A DNA stretch of 64,000 nt from Phycisphaeraceae bacterium (GTDB taxonomy: Bacteria; Planctomycetota; Phycisphaerae; Phycisphaerales; UBA1924). The DNA is taken from contig CP054186.1 in NCBI GenBank assembly GCA_015200025.1, positions 1 through 64,000 on the forward strand. The letters are read 5' to 3'. How positions within the stretch are numbered: position 1 is the first letter of the stretch; every line of letters begins with the position of its first letter. The position numbers and the translations under genes were made by a program. The notes beneath the pieces are model-generated. The model did not search any database. It was not told the origin of the DNA and saw only the letters and a program-made list of their open reading frames with translations. This document shows, in pieces, positions 43,299-51,871 of this stretch.

Positions 43299-44245
43299 GG
43301 CGCGGGCTCCGGGGCGTGAGGGTCGGGGACGACGCCTTGACGGGACCAGACGACGACCTCGCGTTGGAGTCGGACGCCGAACCGTTCGGCAACGCGACCG
43401 GCGACGGCCTGCATGAGTTCGATGACGTCGGCGGCACGCCCGCCGTGGGCGGCGTCGGCGGTGGTGATGAAGTTGGCGTGGAGCGGGCTGACCTCGGCGA
43501 GCCCGACTCGGAGGCCCTTGAGCCCCGCGCGGTCGATCACGAGCCCGGCGGACACCCGCTGCCCGGCGTGCCCGAGGGCCTCGACGTCGCGGGCCAGGGT
43601 CGGGTTCTTGAAGCAGCATCCGGCGCACGAGGCCCCGAGGGGCTGGCTGGCCTTTTTGTCGGCCATGATGGACTTGAGCCGCTCGCGGAGACGGACGGGG
43701 TCGCCCGGAGTCAGGGCGAACTCGGCGGCGGTGACGATGAGCCCGCCGAGGCCCGAGGAGCGGTAGGCGAAGGGGATCTCGCGGCGGTCGAGTTCGACGA
43801 CCTCGCCGCGGCGGGTGATCCCGCGGACCTTGGTGATGGCGTCGGCGATCTCGCCGTAGCGTCCGCCGGCGTTCATGACGACGGCGCCGCCGACGGTGGC
43901 GGGAACACCGCCGAGGGATTCGAGCCCGCCGAGCCCCCGGCGGACGGTCTCGAGGATCAGTTTGGGGAGGTTGACGCCAGCGCCGACCGTCAGGCGTGGG
44001 GCGTGCGGATCGAACGCGACGGTGTTGAGGGCGGAGAGGTCGGCCACGACCCCGCCGACGCCCGAGTCGTCGACCAGGAGGTTGGCGCCGTCGCCCAGGA
44101 TGAGGAGCCCGGGCTCGTCTCGGACGAGGGCGGCGAGGGCCTGCTCGTCGCCCGGGCGGGCGTAGCGGTCGGCCCGCCCCCCGACCTTGAACCACGTGGG
44201 GATGGGGTGGTCTCGGAGCATGGTCGTCGGCGGTGCGAGGATCAC
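43295..44245 (-). CDS. murB: UDP-N-acetylenolpyruvoylglucosamine reductase
   Basis: Reduces UDP-GlcNAc-enolpyruvate to UDP-MurNAc using FAD and NADPH. 316 residues. It has TWFKVGGRADRYARPG, the FAD motif LGDGANLLVDDSGVGGVV, LGGLESLGGVPATVGGAVVMNAG and the C-terminal SPLHANFITT. The protein follows the shorter type II pattern with ASCAGCCFKNP before the catalytic region. The GTG start overlaps the murC stop by a GTGA junction. Confidence 0.94.
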   Translation of the reverse strand: MILAPPTTMLRDHPIPTWFKVGGRADRYARPGDEQALAALVRDEPGLLILGDGANLLVDDSGVGGVVADLSALNTVAFDPHAPRLTVGAGVNLPKLILETVRRGLGGLESLGGVPATVGGAVVMNAGGRYGEIADAITKVRGITRRGEVVELDRREIPFAYRSSGLGGLIVTAAEFALTPGDPVRLRERLKSIMADKKASQPLGASCAGCCFKNPTLARDVEALGHAGQRVSAGLVIDRAGLKGLRVGLAEVSPLHANFITTADAAHGGRAADVIELMQAVAGRVAERFGVRLQREVVVWSRQGVVPDPHAPEPAP

Positions 44246-45867
44246 GTGGCTCCTCCGCCGGCGCGGGGGGCGTTGGCGAGGAACTGGCGTGCGACCTGGT
44301 ACACGGGCCCGGCGCCCATGCTGACGACGAGGTCGCCGGGCTGGGCGATGGCCTCGAGCTCCTCGACGATCGCGGCGAAGGGGTAGGCGTGCTTGGCCCG
44401 GACGCCCCGCTCGCGGAGCCGATCGACGAGGTCGGCGGAGGTGACTTTCTGCCGCTCTTCCTCGCTGTCGCGGACGAAGTAGATCTCGGGGACGATGACG
44501 ATGTCGGCGACCTCGAAACTCCGCGCGAACTCGTCGAGGAGGTGTCGGGTGCGGCTGTGCTGGTGGGGCTGGAAGACGCAGATGAGGCGTCCGCCGCGGT
44601 CCTGCGGGCGTTCGAAATCGCGGAGGGCGCGGAGGGTGACGTCGACCTCGGTGGGGTGGTGCCCGTAGTCGTCGTAGACGCGGACGGGGGGCGACCCGCC
44701 TGGCGAAACCGCGGCCCCGCGTTCGCCGAGGAACTGCATGCGTCGGTCGACGCCGCGGAACTCGCACAGGCTCGCGGCGAGGACCTTGGCCTGGGCGCCC
44801 GCGCTGACGCCCAGGGCGACGGCGACGGCGGCGTTCATGGCCATGTGCGAGCCCGGGACGCGCATGACCCACTCGGCGACGGCGTCGCGCCCCCTGGCGA
44901 GGGCGACGCGGCGGGTCTGGGGGTCGTAGCGGACCACCCAGTCGGCCTCCGGGGTGTAGCCGATGGTCTCGACGGCGCATTGGAGCCCGGCGGTGACCTC
45001 TCGCCGGTGGGCCCCGTCGTGCGCGATGAGGAGGCGTCCGCCGTCGCGTTCGTGGGGGAGGAGCGAGGCGAACTGGGCGAAGGCCTCGACGACCTTGTCG
45101 AGCGAGCCGTAGATGTCGAGGTGGTCGGCCTCGACGGAGGCGATAGACGCGATGGTCGGGCGGAGGTGATGGAATGACCGGTTGAACTCGCAGGCCTCAA
45201 CGACCATCAGCCCCGGCGCGCCGGCGAGCACGCCGGAGGGGACCCGGTCGGCCCCGAGGCGGAATCCCGTGCCCTGGGCGTCGCCCGCCGGGGTGGCGAG
45301 GCACCCGAGGTTCCCGCGGAGGAGTCCCCGGCAGGTGGCGCCGACGATCACGGTGGGGTCGAGCCCGGCGTCGACCAAGGCCGACCCGAGCATGGCGGTG
45401 GTTGAGCTTTTGCCGTGCGTCCCGGCGACGGCGATCCCCGTGCGTCCGGCCATGCACCGGCCCAGGGCCTGGGCGTAGCGGATGACCTCGACCCCGCGGC
45501 GGCGCGCCTCGGCGAGTTCGGGGTGGGCATCGGGGACGGCGGCGGAGGCGATGACCAGGCGGCACTCTCCGGGGAGCAGGCCGGCCTGCTGGTCGAAGGT
45601 GACGCGGACGCCGTCATCCTCAAGACCGGCGGTGGTCTCGCTCGGGGCGTGGTCGGAGCCGGTGACGGCGGCGCCCAGACCGCGGAGGACGCGGGCCAGG
45701 CCGCTCATCCCGCTGCCGCCGATCCCGACCATGTAGACGCCGGTCCCGGCCCATGGGTGCTGAGCGGCGGGGCCGTCGCGGTGGTCCCGTGGATGGAGTG
45801 CCCCTCGTCGCACCGTGTTCTCCGTGGCGTTCTGGCCGGGTCCTGATCGCTGGGCGGTGGTGGTCAT
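44242..45867 (-). CDS. murC: UDP-N-acetylmuramate--L-alanine ligase
   Basis: First Mur ligase, adds L-Ala to UDP-MurNAc. About 541 residues. GIGGSGMSGLARVL near residue 49 binds the UDP part, VAGTHGKSSTTAMLGSAL is the P-loop, ACEFNRSFHHLRPTIASI and VEADHLDIYG the catalytic centre, and YDDYGHHPTEVDVTLRA starts the C-terminal domain. The ATG at 45867 is preferred over 45945, where the extra 26 residues overlap the divergent NUDIX promoter. It is the head of murC-murB-ddl-ftsQ-like. A GATACA/TACAGT element 4-6 bases upstream may be its -10. Confidence 0.94.
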   Translation of the reverse strand: MTTTAQRSGPGQNATENTVRRGALHPRDHRDGPAAQHPWAGTGVYMVGIGGSGMSGLARVLRGLGAAVTGSDHAPSETTAGLEDDGVRVTFDQQAGLLPGECRLVIASAAVPDAHPELAEARRRGVEVIRYAQALGRCMAGRTGIAVAGTHGKSSTTAMLGSALVDAGLDPTVIVGATCRGLLRGNLGCLATPAGDAQGTGFRLGADRVPSGVLAGAPGLMVVEACEFNRSFHHLRPTIASIASVEADHLDIYGSLDKVVEAFAQFASLLPHERDGGRLLIAHDGAHRREVTAGLQCAVETIGYTPEADWVVRYDPQTRRVALARGRDAVAEWVMRVPGSHMAMNAAVAVALGVSAGAQAKVLAASLCEFRGVDRRMQFLGERGAAVSPGGSPPVRVYDDYGHHPTEVDVTLRALRDFERPQDRGGRLICVFQPHQHSRTRHLLDEFARSFEVADIVIVPEIYFVRDSEEERQKVTSADLVDRLRERGVRAKHAYPFAAIVEELEAIAQPGDLVVSMGAGPVYQVARQFLANAPRAGGGAT

Positions 45868-45932
45868 GGAGACTGTATCGGACGCCGGCGCACGGGAACC
45901 ACACTCCGCGAAGAACCGCCCCGACGGGGTGG

Positions 45933-45938
45933 TACGAT
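45933..45938 (+). promoter_or_regulatory. -10 element TACGAT for the NUDIX gene
   Basis: TACGAT ends five bases before the ATG at 45944. The 76-base divergent gap must hold this promoter and that of murC. Confidence 0.5.
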
Positions 45939-45943
45939 GGCCC

Positions 45944-46489
45944 ATGACGGCACACCCCGGCGGGCCACTCGGCGTCCTCCCTTACAAACTGGCGACGCTG
46001 TGCGACCTGCGGGACCGGGACGGGCGGGTGCTGCTGCTGAGGCGGATCAAGCCCCCGAACCTCGGGCTGTGTTCGCCGATCGGAGGGAAGCTGGACACGG
46101 TGCTCGGGGAGTCACCGGCCCAATCCGCCCGGCGGGAGATCGCCGAGGAGGCGGAGGTGGACATCCCCCTCGAACGGCTCCACCTCCAGGGGCTGATCGC
46201 GGAGCAGTCGTACGAGGGGAAGGGGCATTGGCTCTTGTTCTATTTCCGGGTGCTCGGGCCGGTGGAGGTGGCCCCGCGGGAGATGGCCGAGGGGCGGCTC
46301 GAATGGCACCGGCTGGAGGACATCGAGGGGTTGCCGCTGCCGGAATCGGACCGTCGCTACATCTGGCCTCTGGTGCGCGAGACCGAACCGACGCTCGAGC
46401 GGCCGACGCCCGGCTTTTTCATGCTCCACCTGGATTGCCGGACGGACCCGATGACCGGGCGGGTGGAGCAGGTCGCCGGGCCGAGGTAG
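45944..46489 (+). CDS. NUDIX hydrolase
   Basis: 181 residues. The Nudix box starts at the GGKLDTVLGES part and runs to REIAEEAEVDIP, close to GX5EX7REUXEEXGU with Ser-Ala inserted near the middle. The following strands (GLIAEQSYEGKGHWLLFYF) fit the family. Such enzymes hydrolyse nucleoside diphosphates linked to other groups, here probably a house-cleaning role of 8-oxo-dGTPase type by similarity to MutT-like proteins (PPNLGLCSPIGGKLD resembles MutT/Nudt1). The substrate is not shown by the sequence. It is divergent from murC. Confidence 0.9.
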   Translation: MTAHPGGPLGVLPYKLATLCDLRDRDGRVLLLRRIKPPNLGLCSPIGGKLDTVLGESPAQSARREIAEEAEVDIPLERLHLQGLIAEQSYEGKGHWLLFYFRVLGPVEVAPREMAEGRLEWHRLEDIEGLPLPESDRRYIWPLVRETEPTLERPTPGFFMLHLDCRTDPMTGRVEQVAGPR

Positions 46490-46546
46490 GCGGGGTGCCG
46501 CTGGGAGGGGCGAAGACGGCGGACGCCGGTGTCCGTTTGTGGGATC

Positions 46547-46552
46547 TATAGT
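46547..46552 (+). promoter_or_regulatory. -10 element TATAGT for the NfeD-like protease gene
   Basis: TATAGT ends two bases before ATG 46555 and five bases before the in-frame GTG at 46558. The usual spacing seen elsewhere would put the start on the GTG. Confidence 0.5.
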
Positions 46553-46554
46553 CC

Positions 46555-48417
46555 ATGGTGAGATCAAGCGACTCGACGTGCGAACCGCGGTCGGTCGGCC
46601 TCGCCCCACGGGCGCGCCGGGAGATCGGGCCGGCGCGGGTGATTCGGGCGGTGATGCTCCTGGTCTTCGGGTGGGTGGCGCTGGGGATGCCGACGGCGCT
46701 GGGGGGCGGGTGGGAGTTGCCGCAGGGGTCGGTCCCGGCGGGTCGCAAGGCGGACAAGGTCGCGGTCATCGTGATCGACCGCGAGATCACCCGGTACACG
46801 GCGGTCTCGGTGAAGCGTCGCCTGAAAGAGGCGGCGGCGATGGGCGCGGACGCCGTGGTGATCGAGTTGGACACGCCGGGGGGCGAGGTCGGGGCGGTCC
46901 TGGACATCTGCGCGGAGATCCACCAGTCGGCGGTGCCGAACACGGTGGCGTGGGTCAACCCCAAGGCGTATTCGGGCGGTGCGATCATCGCGCTGGCGTG
47001 CCGGGAGATCGTGGTGAACGAGGCGGCCCGGATGGGCGACGCGCTCCCGATCGCGATCGACCCGGTGCGTGGGCTGCAGGCGATGCCCGAGGCCGAGCGG
47101 CAGAAGATCGTGGCGCCGCTGATCGTGGAGGTGGTGGATTCGGCGCGACGCCGCGGCTGGGACGAGAGCCTCGTGCAGGCGTTCGTTTCGCTGGGCGTGG
47201 AGCTGTGGCAGGTCGAGAACACGCAGACGGGCCAGCGGTTCTGCATCGACGCGGCGGAGTTCGAGGCGGTCTTCGGAACGCCCCCGCCCCGGCACCCCGA
47301 CGCGTCGCCCGAGCTGGTGTCCGCGAGGCCGATCTCGGGCTCGCCCGGGGCGTCGCCGGCGCCGCCCGCGGCGGGTGGCGGGGGCGGGTTTCGCCCCGCG
47401 TCGCCGGCGCTCGCGGGGATGGCCGGGGATATCGAGCAGGCGATCGACCCGTCGCTGGCGACGCGACGGCCGGTGTTCAACCGGTCGCAGCGCGGGCAAT
47501 GGAACTACGTGGGGTACGTGACGGACGGGAACGGGCCGATCGTGCTCGCGGGGGACTCGTTCAAGCGGTACGGGTTCTCCTCGGCGACGGTGCGAAACGA
47601 CGCGGAACTCACGGCCTTCTTCGGCGCCACGACGGTGACGCGCCTTCACCAATCGTGGTCGGAGACGCTGGCCGAGTTCCTGTCGAACATCCTGGTCCGC
47701 GGGGTGTTGATCGCGATTTTCCTGGTGGCGCTCTTCACGGAGATGACACACCCGGGGGCGGTGATCCCCGGCGGCATCGCGGTCTTGGCGCTGCTGCTGA
47801 TCGTGGCGCCGCCGATGATCGCGGGGATGGCGGCGTGGTGGACGCTGGCGGCGATCTTGGCGGGGATCCTGCTGGTGGTGCTGGAGGTCTTGGTCATCCC
47901 CGGGTTCGGGATCCCCGGGATCGCGGGGCTGATCCTCCTGTTCGGGGGGCTGGTGGGGACGTTCATCCCCGGGGCCCCGGGCGACGCGACGAGCGAGCAG
48001 GTGCTGTCGGGGATCGTGACGGTCCTGTTGGCGACCGTGACGGCGGGGTTCGCGCTCTTCTTCCTGTTCAAGCACCTCCCGAGCGTGCCGATCCTGAACC
48101 GGTACGTGCTGAGGGACTCGGGGATGGAGGAATCGGACGACCCGCTGCTGGCGGCGATGGACCCGTCCCCGGATTCATTAGTGGTGCCCGGGGACGAGGG
48201 GTTCGCCGCGACGCCGCTGAGACCCGCGGGGAGGGCGCAGATCGGGGACGTGATCGTGGACGTGGTGGCGGCGTTCGGGTTCCTGGATCAGGGCACGCCG
48301 GTCCGGGTGGTCTCGGCGGACCGCTTCCGCATCGTCGTCGACGCCGCCGGGCTGGGCCCGGTATCCTCCCGTCCGGCGACCGGCCCCGCCCCATCGGGCG
48401 ATGGCCCCGCCGCGTGA
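46555..48417 (+). CDS. Long NfeD-type membrane-bound serine protease (ClpP/SppA class)
   Basis: 620 residues. After a signal-like segment (VMLLVFGWVALGMPTAL) comes a crotonase-fold protease domain with IELDTPGGEVGAVLDICAEI and the nucleophile region NPKAYSGGAIIALACREIVV followed by MGDALPI. Next is a Pro/Gly-rich linker near 260-285. The C-terminus has several membrane helices (VLIAIFLVALFTEMTHPG and later segments) and an OB-like soluble domain, as in NfeD1b proteins. These proteins cleave membrane-protein fragments such as stomatin-type partners. A stomatin (slipin) gene is not seen here. Catalytic Lys was not verified. Translation may start at 46558. The next gene is the short NfeD 12 bases away. 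Confidence 0.88.
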   Translation: MVRSSDSTCEPRSVGLAPRARREIGPARVIRAVMLLVFGWVALGMPTALGGGWELPQGSVPAGRKADKVAVIVIDREITRYTAVSVKRRLKEAAAMGADAVVIELDTPGGEVGAVLDICAEIHQSAVPNTVAWVNPKAYSGGAIIALACREIVVNEAARMGDALPIAIDPVRGLQAMPEAERQKIVAPLIVEVVDSARRRGWDESLVQAFVSLGVELWQVENTQTGQRFCIDAAEFEAVFGTPPPRHPDASPELVSARPISGSPGASPAPPAAGGGGGFRPASPALAGMAGDIEQAIDPSLATRRPVFNRSQRGQWNYVGYVTDGNGPIVLAGDSFKRYGFSSATVRNDAELTAFFGATTVTRLHQSWSETLAEFLSNILVRGVLIAIFLVALFTEMTHPGAVIPGGIAVLALLLIVAPPMIAGMAAWWTLAAILAGILLVVLEVLVIPGFGIPGIAGLILLFGGLVGTFIPGAPGDATSEQVLSGIVTVLLATVTAGFALFFLFKHLPSVPILNRYVLRDSGMEESDDPLLAAMDPSPDSLVVPGDEGFAATPLRPAGRAQIGDVIVDVVAAFGFLDQGTPVRVVSADRFRIVVDAAGLGPVSSRPATGPAPSGDGPAA

Positions 48418-48429
48418 GTTGAAGGCGAT

Positions 48430-48930
48430 ATGGAACCACTCCTGCTCTGGGGCCTGGCCCTCATCGGCGTCTCGATCGTCCTGACCGTGCTGGAGATCTT
48501 CATCCCCTCGGCCGGGGCGATCTCCCTGACGGCGGCGGTCGTCGCCATCGGCGGGCTCGTGTGCCTCTTCCAGCTCGAGGACAAGACCTGGGGCTTCGGG
48601 GCCCTCCTGGCCTTGGTCATCCTCTACCCGGCCATCTTTTTCGGCGGCATCCACCTCTGGAAGAGCACACGCGTCGGGAGACGGGCGATGGGGATGCCCT
48701 CGGAGGAAGAAGTCGAGGCGGCTCGACGCAAGGAAATGGAAGAACGCGGACGCTGGTCGGCGCTCGTCGGGAAAGAGGGGGCGGTGCTGACGGACCTGCG
48801 GCCCGTCGGCGTGGTCGAGATCGAGGGGCAGCGGATCGACGCCCTCTCCGATATCGCCTTCGTCAAAAGCGGGACGCGGGTACGTGTCGTGTCGGCCCAG
48901 CCCAACCAAGTCCGGGTCAGGCCCGTCTAA
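48430..48930 (+). CDS. Short NfeD-family membrane protein
   Basis: 166 residues with two or three N-terminal helices (LLWGLALIGVSIVLTVLEIF, VVAIGGLVCLFQL, FGALLALVILYPAIFFGGIHL) and a C-terminal OB fold beginning around VGKEGAVLTDLRPVGVVEIEG. This is the NfeD1a/NfeD-C pattern. GAAGG lies five bases before the ATG. It follows the long NfeD protease and is probably co-translated with it. Unlike its partner, its third positions favour C, marking the right-hand composition switch. Confidence 0.85.
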   Translation: MEPLLLWGLALIGVSIVLTVLEIFIPSAGAISLTAAVVAIGGLVCLFQLEDKTWGFGALLALVILYPAIFFGGIHLWKSTRVGRRAMGMPSEEEVEAARRKEMEERGRWSALVGKEGAVLTDLRPVGVVEIEGQRIDALSDIAFVKSGTRVRVVSAQPNQVRVRPV

Positions 48931-48967
48931 CCCCCCCACCACCAACCCACCACCCGCCCACTCCTGG

Positions 48968-50251
48968 CTACCCCTCGCCCGGCGTGCTACGGCCGATCGT
49001 GAGCGTGGCGGGCGTGGCCTGCGGTGCGGGCTTTGAGGCGGAGCCGGCCCAGCCCGAGCCCAGCTCGCCGAGGGGGTCGGGGGGGATGATCTCGACTTTT
49101 TTCTCGCCCAGGCGGGCCTCGCCTCGCGTGACGCGGTCCTGGAAATCGAGGCATTCCTTCAGGAGCCGGGGGAGGATCTCGGGCTCGGTGACGTTGGCGA
49201 CTTTTTCGCCCTGGACGTAGATGATGCCCCGCCGGTCGCCCGCGAAGACGGCCACGTCGGCGCCCTCCGCCTCGCCCGGGCCGTTGACGATGCACCCCAT
49301 CACGGCGACCTTCATCGGGAGCGTGATCCTCTCGGCCAGGGCCTTGCGCACGTCCTGGATCAGCGTGAAGAGGTCGACCTGGATCCGTCCGCAGGTCGGG
49401 CAGGCGATCAGGTCGACCCCCACGCGCGGGCGGAGCCCCAGCGCGTAGAGCAGTTCGAGCCCGTCCTGCACCTCGTAGATCGGGTCGTTGGCGTACGAGA
49501 TGCGGATCGTGTCCCCGATCCCTCGCGTCAGCAGCGCGGCGAGGGCCGCCACCGAGCGGATGCACCCGGTCTCCTTCGGCCCCGCGTGCGTGACGCCCAG
49601 GTGCAGGGGGTGATCGAACCGCTCCGAGATGGCGGTGTACGCGTCGATGGTGAGCGCCGCGTCCATGCTCTTGGCCGAGATCGAGATATCGTGAAAGTCC
49701 TGCTCGTAGAAGATGTCGAGATACTCTTCGAGTTTCGCGATCATGATCGCGAGCATCTGCCCGTGCTTTCGGTCGGAGAAGACGCGCCCGAGCTCTTTCA
49801 TCCGCTTCTGCTTGTCGCGGCGTTCGATGATCGAGCCCTCGTTCACCCCGACGCGGATGGGCCGCCCGCGCGCCTTGCACGCCCGGATCACGTCGATCAC
49901 CTGCGCCCGGTCGCTGATGTTCCCCGGGTTCAGACGGATCTTGTGCGCCCCCGCCTCGACCGCCTCCAACGCCCGCTGGAAGTGGAAGTGGACGTCCGCC
50001 ACGATCGGCACGGGCACCTGCGGCAGGATCTCGCGGAGCGCGTCGGTGTCCTTCTTCTCGGGGACGGCGACGCGGACGATGTCCGCCCCGGCGGCCGCGA
50101 GCTTGCGGATCTCCCCGACGCAGGCGTCCACGTCGTGGGTGTAGCCCGCGGTCATCGTCTGGACCGAGACCGGGGCGTCGCCCCCGATTTTCACGTGGCC
50201 GACCCGGGCGTCGCCCAGGGTGATCTGTCGGGTCTTTCGTCGTGGGAACAT
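48968..50251 (-). CDS. ispG: 4-hydroxy-3-methylbut-2-en-1-yl diphosphate synthase (IspG/GcpE)
   Basis: Iron-sulfur enzyme of the non-mevalonate isoprenoid pathway. 427 residues, the short bacterial form. N-terminal SVQTMTAGYTHDVDA, barrel strands KIRLNPGNISDR and RVGVNEGSI, and the cluster ligands in IACPTCGRIQVDL and VMGCIVNGPGEAEGADVAVF. The C-terminal 60 residues after LGEKKVEIIPPDP are extra and low complexity. The ATG at 50251 is preferred over 50281 because TACCCT lies six bases upstream of it. Confidence 0.96.
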   Translation of the reverse strand: MFPRRKTRQITLGDARVGHVKIGGDAPVSVQTMTAGYTHDVDACVGEIRKLAAAGADIVRVAVPEKKDTDALREILPQVPVPIVADVHFHFQRALEAVEAGAHKIRLNPGNISDRAQVIDVIRACKARGRPIRVGVNEGSIIERRDKQKRMKELGRVFSDRKHGQMLAIMIAKLEEYLDIFYEQDFHDISISAKSMDAALTIDAYTAISERFDHPLHLGVTHAGPKETGCIRSVAALAALLTRGIGDTIRISYANDPIYEVQDGLELLYALGLRPRVGVDLIACPTCGRIQVDLFTLIQDVRKALAERITLPMKVAVMGCIVNGPGEAEGADVAVFAGDRRGIIYVQGEKVANVTEPEILPRLLKECLDFQDRVTRGEARLGEKKVEIIPPDPLGELGSGWAGSASKPAPQATPATLTIGRSTPGEG

Positions 50252-50257
50252 CGCGGA

Positions 50258-50263
50258 AGGGTA
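50258..50263 (-). promoter_or_regulatory. -10 element TACCCT for ispG
   Basis: TACCCT on the minus strand, six bases before the ATG at 50251, predicting leaderless transcription. Confidence 0.5.
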
Positions 50264-50329
50264 GGTTCGCCACCGCACCACCCCCGTTCACTCACCCCCC
50301 CAACGCCCAACGACCCCGCCGGAGGGGCA

Positions 50330-51820
50330 TCACCGGGCCGGCGCGGGGCGAGCACCCCGGAGGCGGTGCGCGAGGTACAGGAGCGCGGCGGCGAAGACCG
50401 CGGCCAGGGTCAGCAGGACCACGGCCCAGGAGGCGGCCTTATCGATCCGAGCGTCGGCGGTCCGGGCCGCGACGTCCGCGGCGTGCCCGATGCGCCCGTC
50501 GGCGGCGGCGTTGATCTCGGCGAGCCGGTCCGCCCACGCCGACGAATCCAGTGTCGCGTTGGCGGAGGCCAGGAGGGTGTTGAGTTCCGTGACCGCCGCG
50601 GTGAGCTGGGCCAGGGCGGCCGTGTAATCCGCGATGCGGAAGGGCTCGGCGGGCTCGGGTGTCGGCCGGCCGGGCTCGTGGGGCGTGTCGAACCGGGCGA
50701 GGACGGCGTCGAGGGTCTGGAGGGTTTCGCGGATCGAGCCCGACGTGGTCTCCAGGGCGCGGATCGCCTCGGCGGTCTCCCTGGCGATGGTCACGGATGT
50801 TGCCGAGAGCTCGTTCATCGGGCCCATGAGGTCCTTCGCGTCGGCCAGGGCGGCGCGGGCGTTGGCGATGGAGTCGTTGAGTTCGGCCTGACGCTTGTCG
50901 AGGTCGGCGAAGAGCGCCTCACGCTGGGCGTTCAGGTCGGCGGGGAGTTGATCGATCCGCGACGTGAGGCGTTCCGCCGAATCCGAGGCCTTGGTCAGGT
51001 TGTTCAGGGCCTGCGCGACCTCGGGCTTGGAAAGCAGGTCGTTGGCGGCGGCGTCGGACTGCCAGGAGATCACCAGCGGCGCCCGCACCGAGAGCCACCG
51101 GGCTCGCTCTCCCAGGGCCCGGACCTCACGGATGGCGAGCGTCGCCTGGTCCACCGACGAGAACAGCCCGCCCGACGTGGTCACCTGCTCGCGGAGCCAC
51201 GCCCCCCCGAGGTCGGCGAACTGCCGGAAACGGACGAACGCCACGTCGTGGACTTCCGGGTTGGCGAGCTTCCACTGGCGGATGATCTCCGCGAGCACGT
51301 CGATCTGCGTCTCCGTCAGCGCCCGGGAGGCGAGGGTCCAGGCGTCGTCGTTGAGGGAGACAAGCGCGGTTTCGAGGGGCTCGGCGGCGTCGCCGAAGGT
51401 CTCGCGGGCGCGCCCGTCGTCGACCCAGACGTTCTTGAGCAGCGTGGCGGCGACGGCGACGTCGAAAACCTGCGAGATGGGATCGGGCTTGGAAGCGATG
51501 TCGTAGAAGGAGATCGCGGACTCGGTGAGGAACCGCTGGGCCGCACGGCGGGCGGGAAGGTCCGGGTGCGTTCCCGCGATGCGGTCGGCCGCGGAGCGGA
51601 CGTGGGCAACCCACGAGTCCGCGTAGGCGGCGATGATCGCGGTCAGGTCATCGACCTCGATGAGCTTCGCGTCGTCCTGCCCGCCCGCGCCGAACCTGGA
51701 CGAATCCAGGAGCGTCTTCGCGGGCGTGGACCCGAAGCAGCCGGCCAGCAGCGGCAACGCCAGGGCCGCCGCGAGGGCGGAGAGCCGCGACGGGCGGGCT
51801 GGTGAGCGTTGGGTCGCCAT
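50330..51820 (-). CDS. Uncharacterised lipoprotein with a helical body and a C-terminal membrane helix
   Basis: 496 residues. The N-terminus has a lipobox (LLAGC, Cys28). The bulk is helical: a heptad-rich stretch around 250-330 (LTSRIDQLPADLNAQREALF and DLDKRQAELNDSIANARAAL) suggests coiled coil. Near the C-terminus a hydrophobic helix (WAVVLLTLAAVFAAALLYLA) precedes a basic tail. A lipid anchor at one end and a membrane helix at the other is unusual: it could bridge two membranes or turn back into one. No family or function is assigned. Downstream is ispG, 78 bases away with its own promoter. Confidence 0.75.
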   Translation of the reverse strand: MATQRSPARPSRLSALAAALALPLLAGCFGSTPAKTLLDSSRFGAGGQDDAKLIEVDDLTAIIAAYADSWVAHVRSAADRIAGTHPDLPARRAAQRFLTESAISFYDIASKPDPISQVFDVAVAATLLKNVWVDDGRARETFGDAAEPLETALVSLNDDAWTLASRALTETQIDVLAEIIRQWKLANPEVHDVAFVRFRQFADLGGAWLREQVTTSGGLFSSVDQATLAIREVRALGERARWLSVRAPLVISWQSDAAANDLLSKPEVAQALNNLTKASDSAERLTSRIDQLPADLNAQREALFADLDKRQAELNDSIANARAALADAKDLMGPMNELSATSVTIARETAEAIRALETTSGSIRETLQTLDAVLARFDTPHEPGRPTPEPAEPFRIADYTAALAQLTAAVTELNTLLASANATLDSSAWADRLAEINAAADGRIGHAADVAARTADARIDKAASWAVVLLTLAAVFAAALLYLAHRLRGARPAPAR

Positions 51821-51871
51821 GCGTCGGCGGGGAACCCGCGGGGGTGTGGGTTGGGAGGATTGGGAGTTGGA

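Noticed and set aside
49093..49110. T-run resembling a terminator inside ispG
   Set aside because: No stem precedes the T-run and it is in the coding region. The same applies to the T-runs at about 32480, 37230 and 60495.
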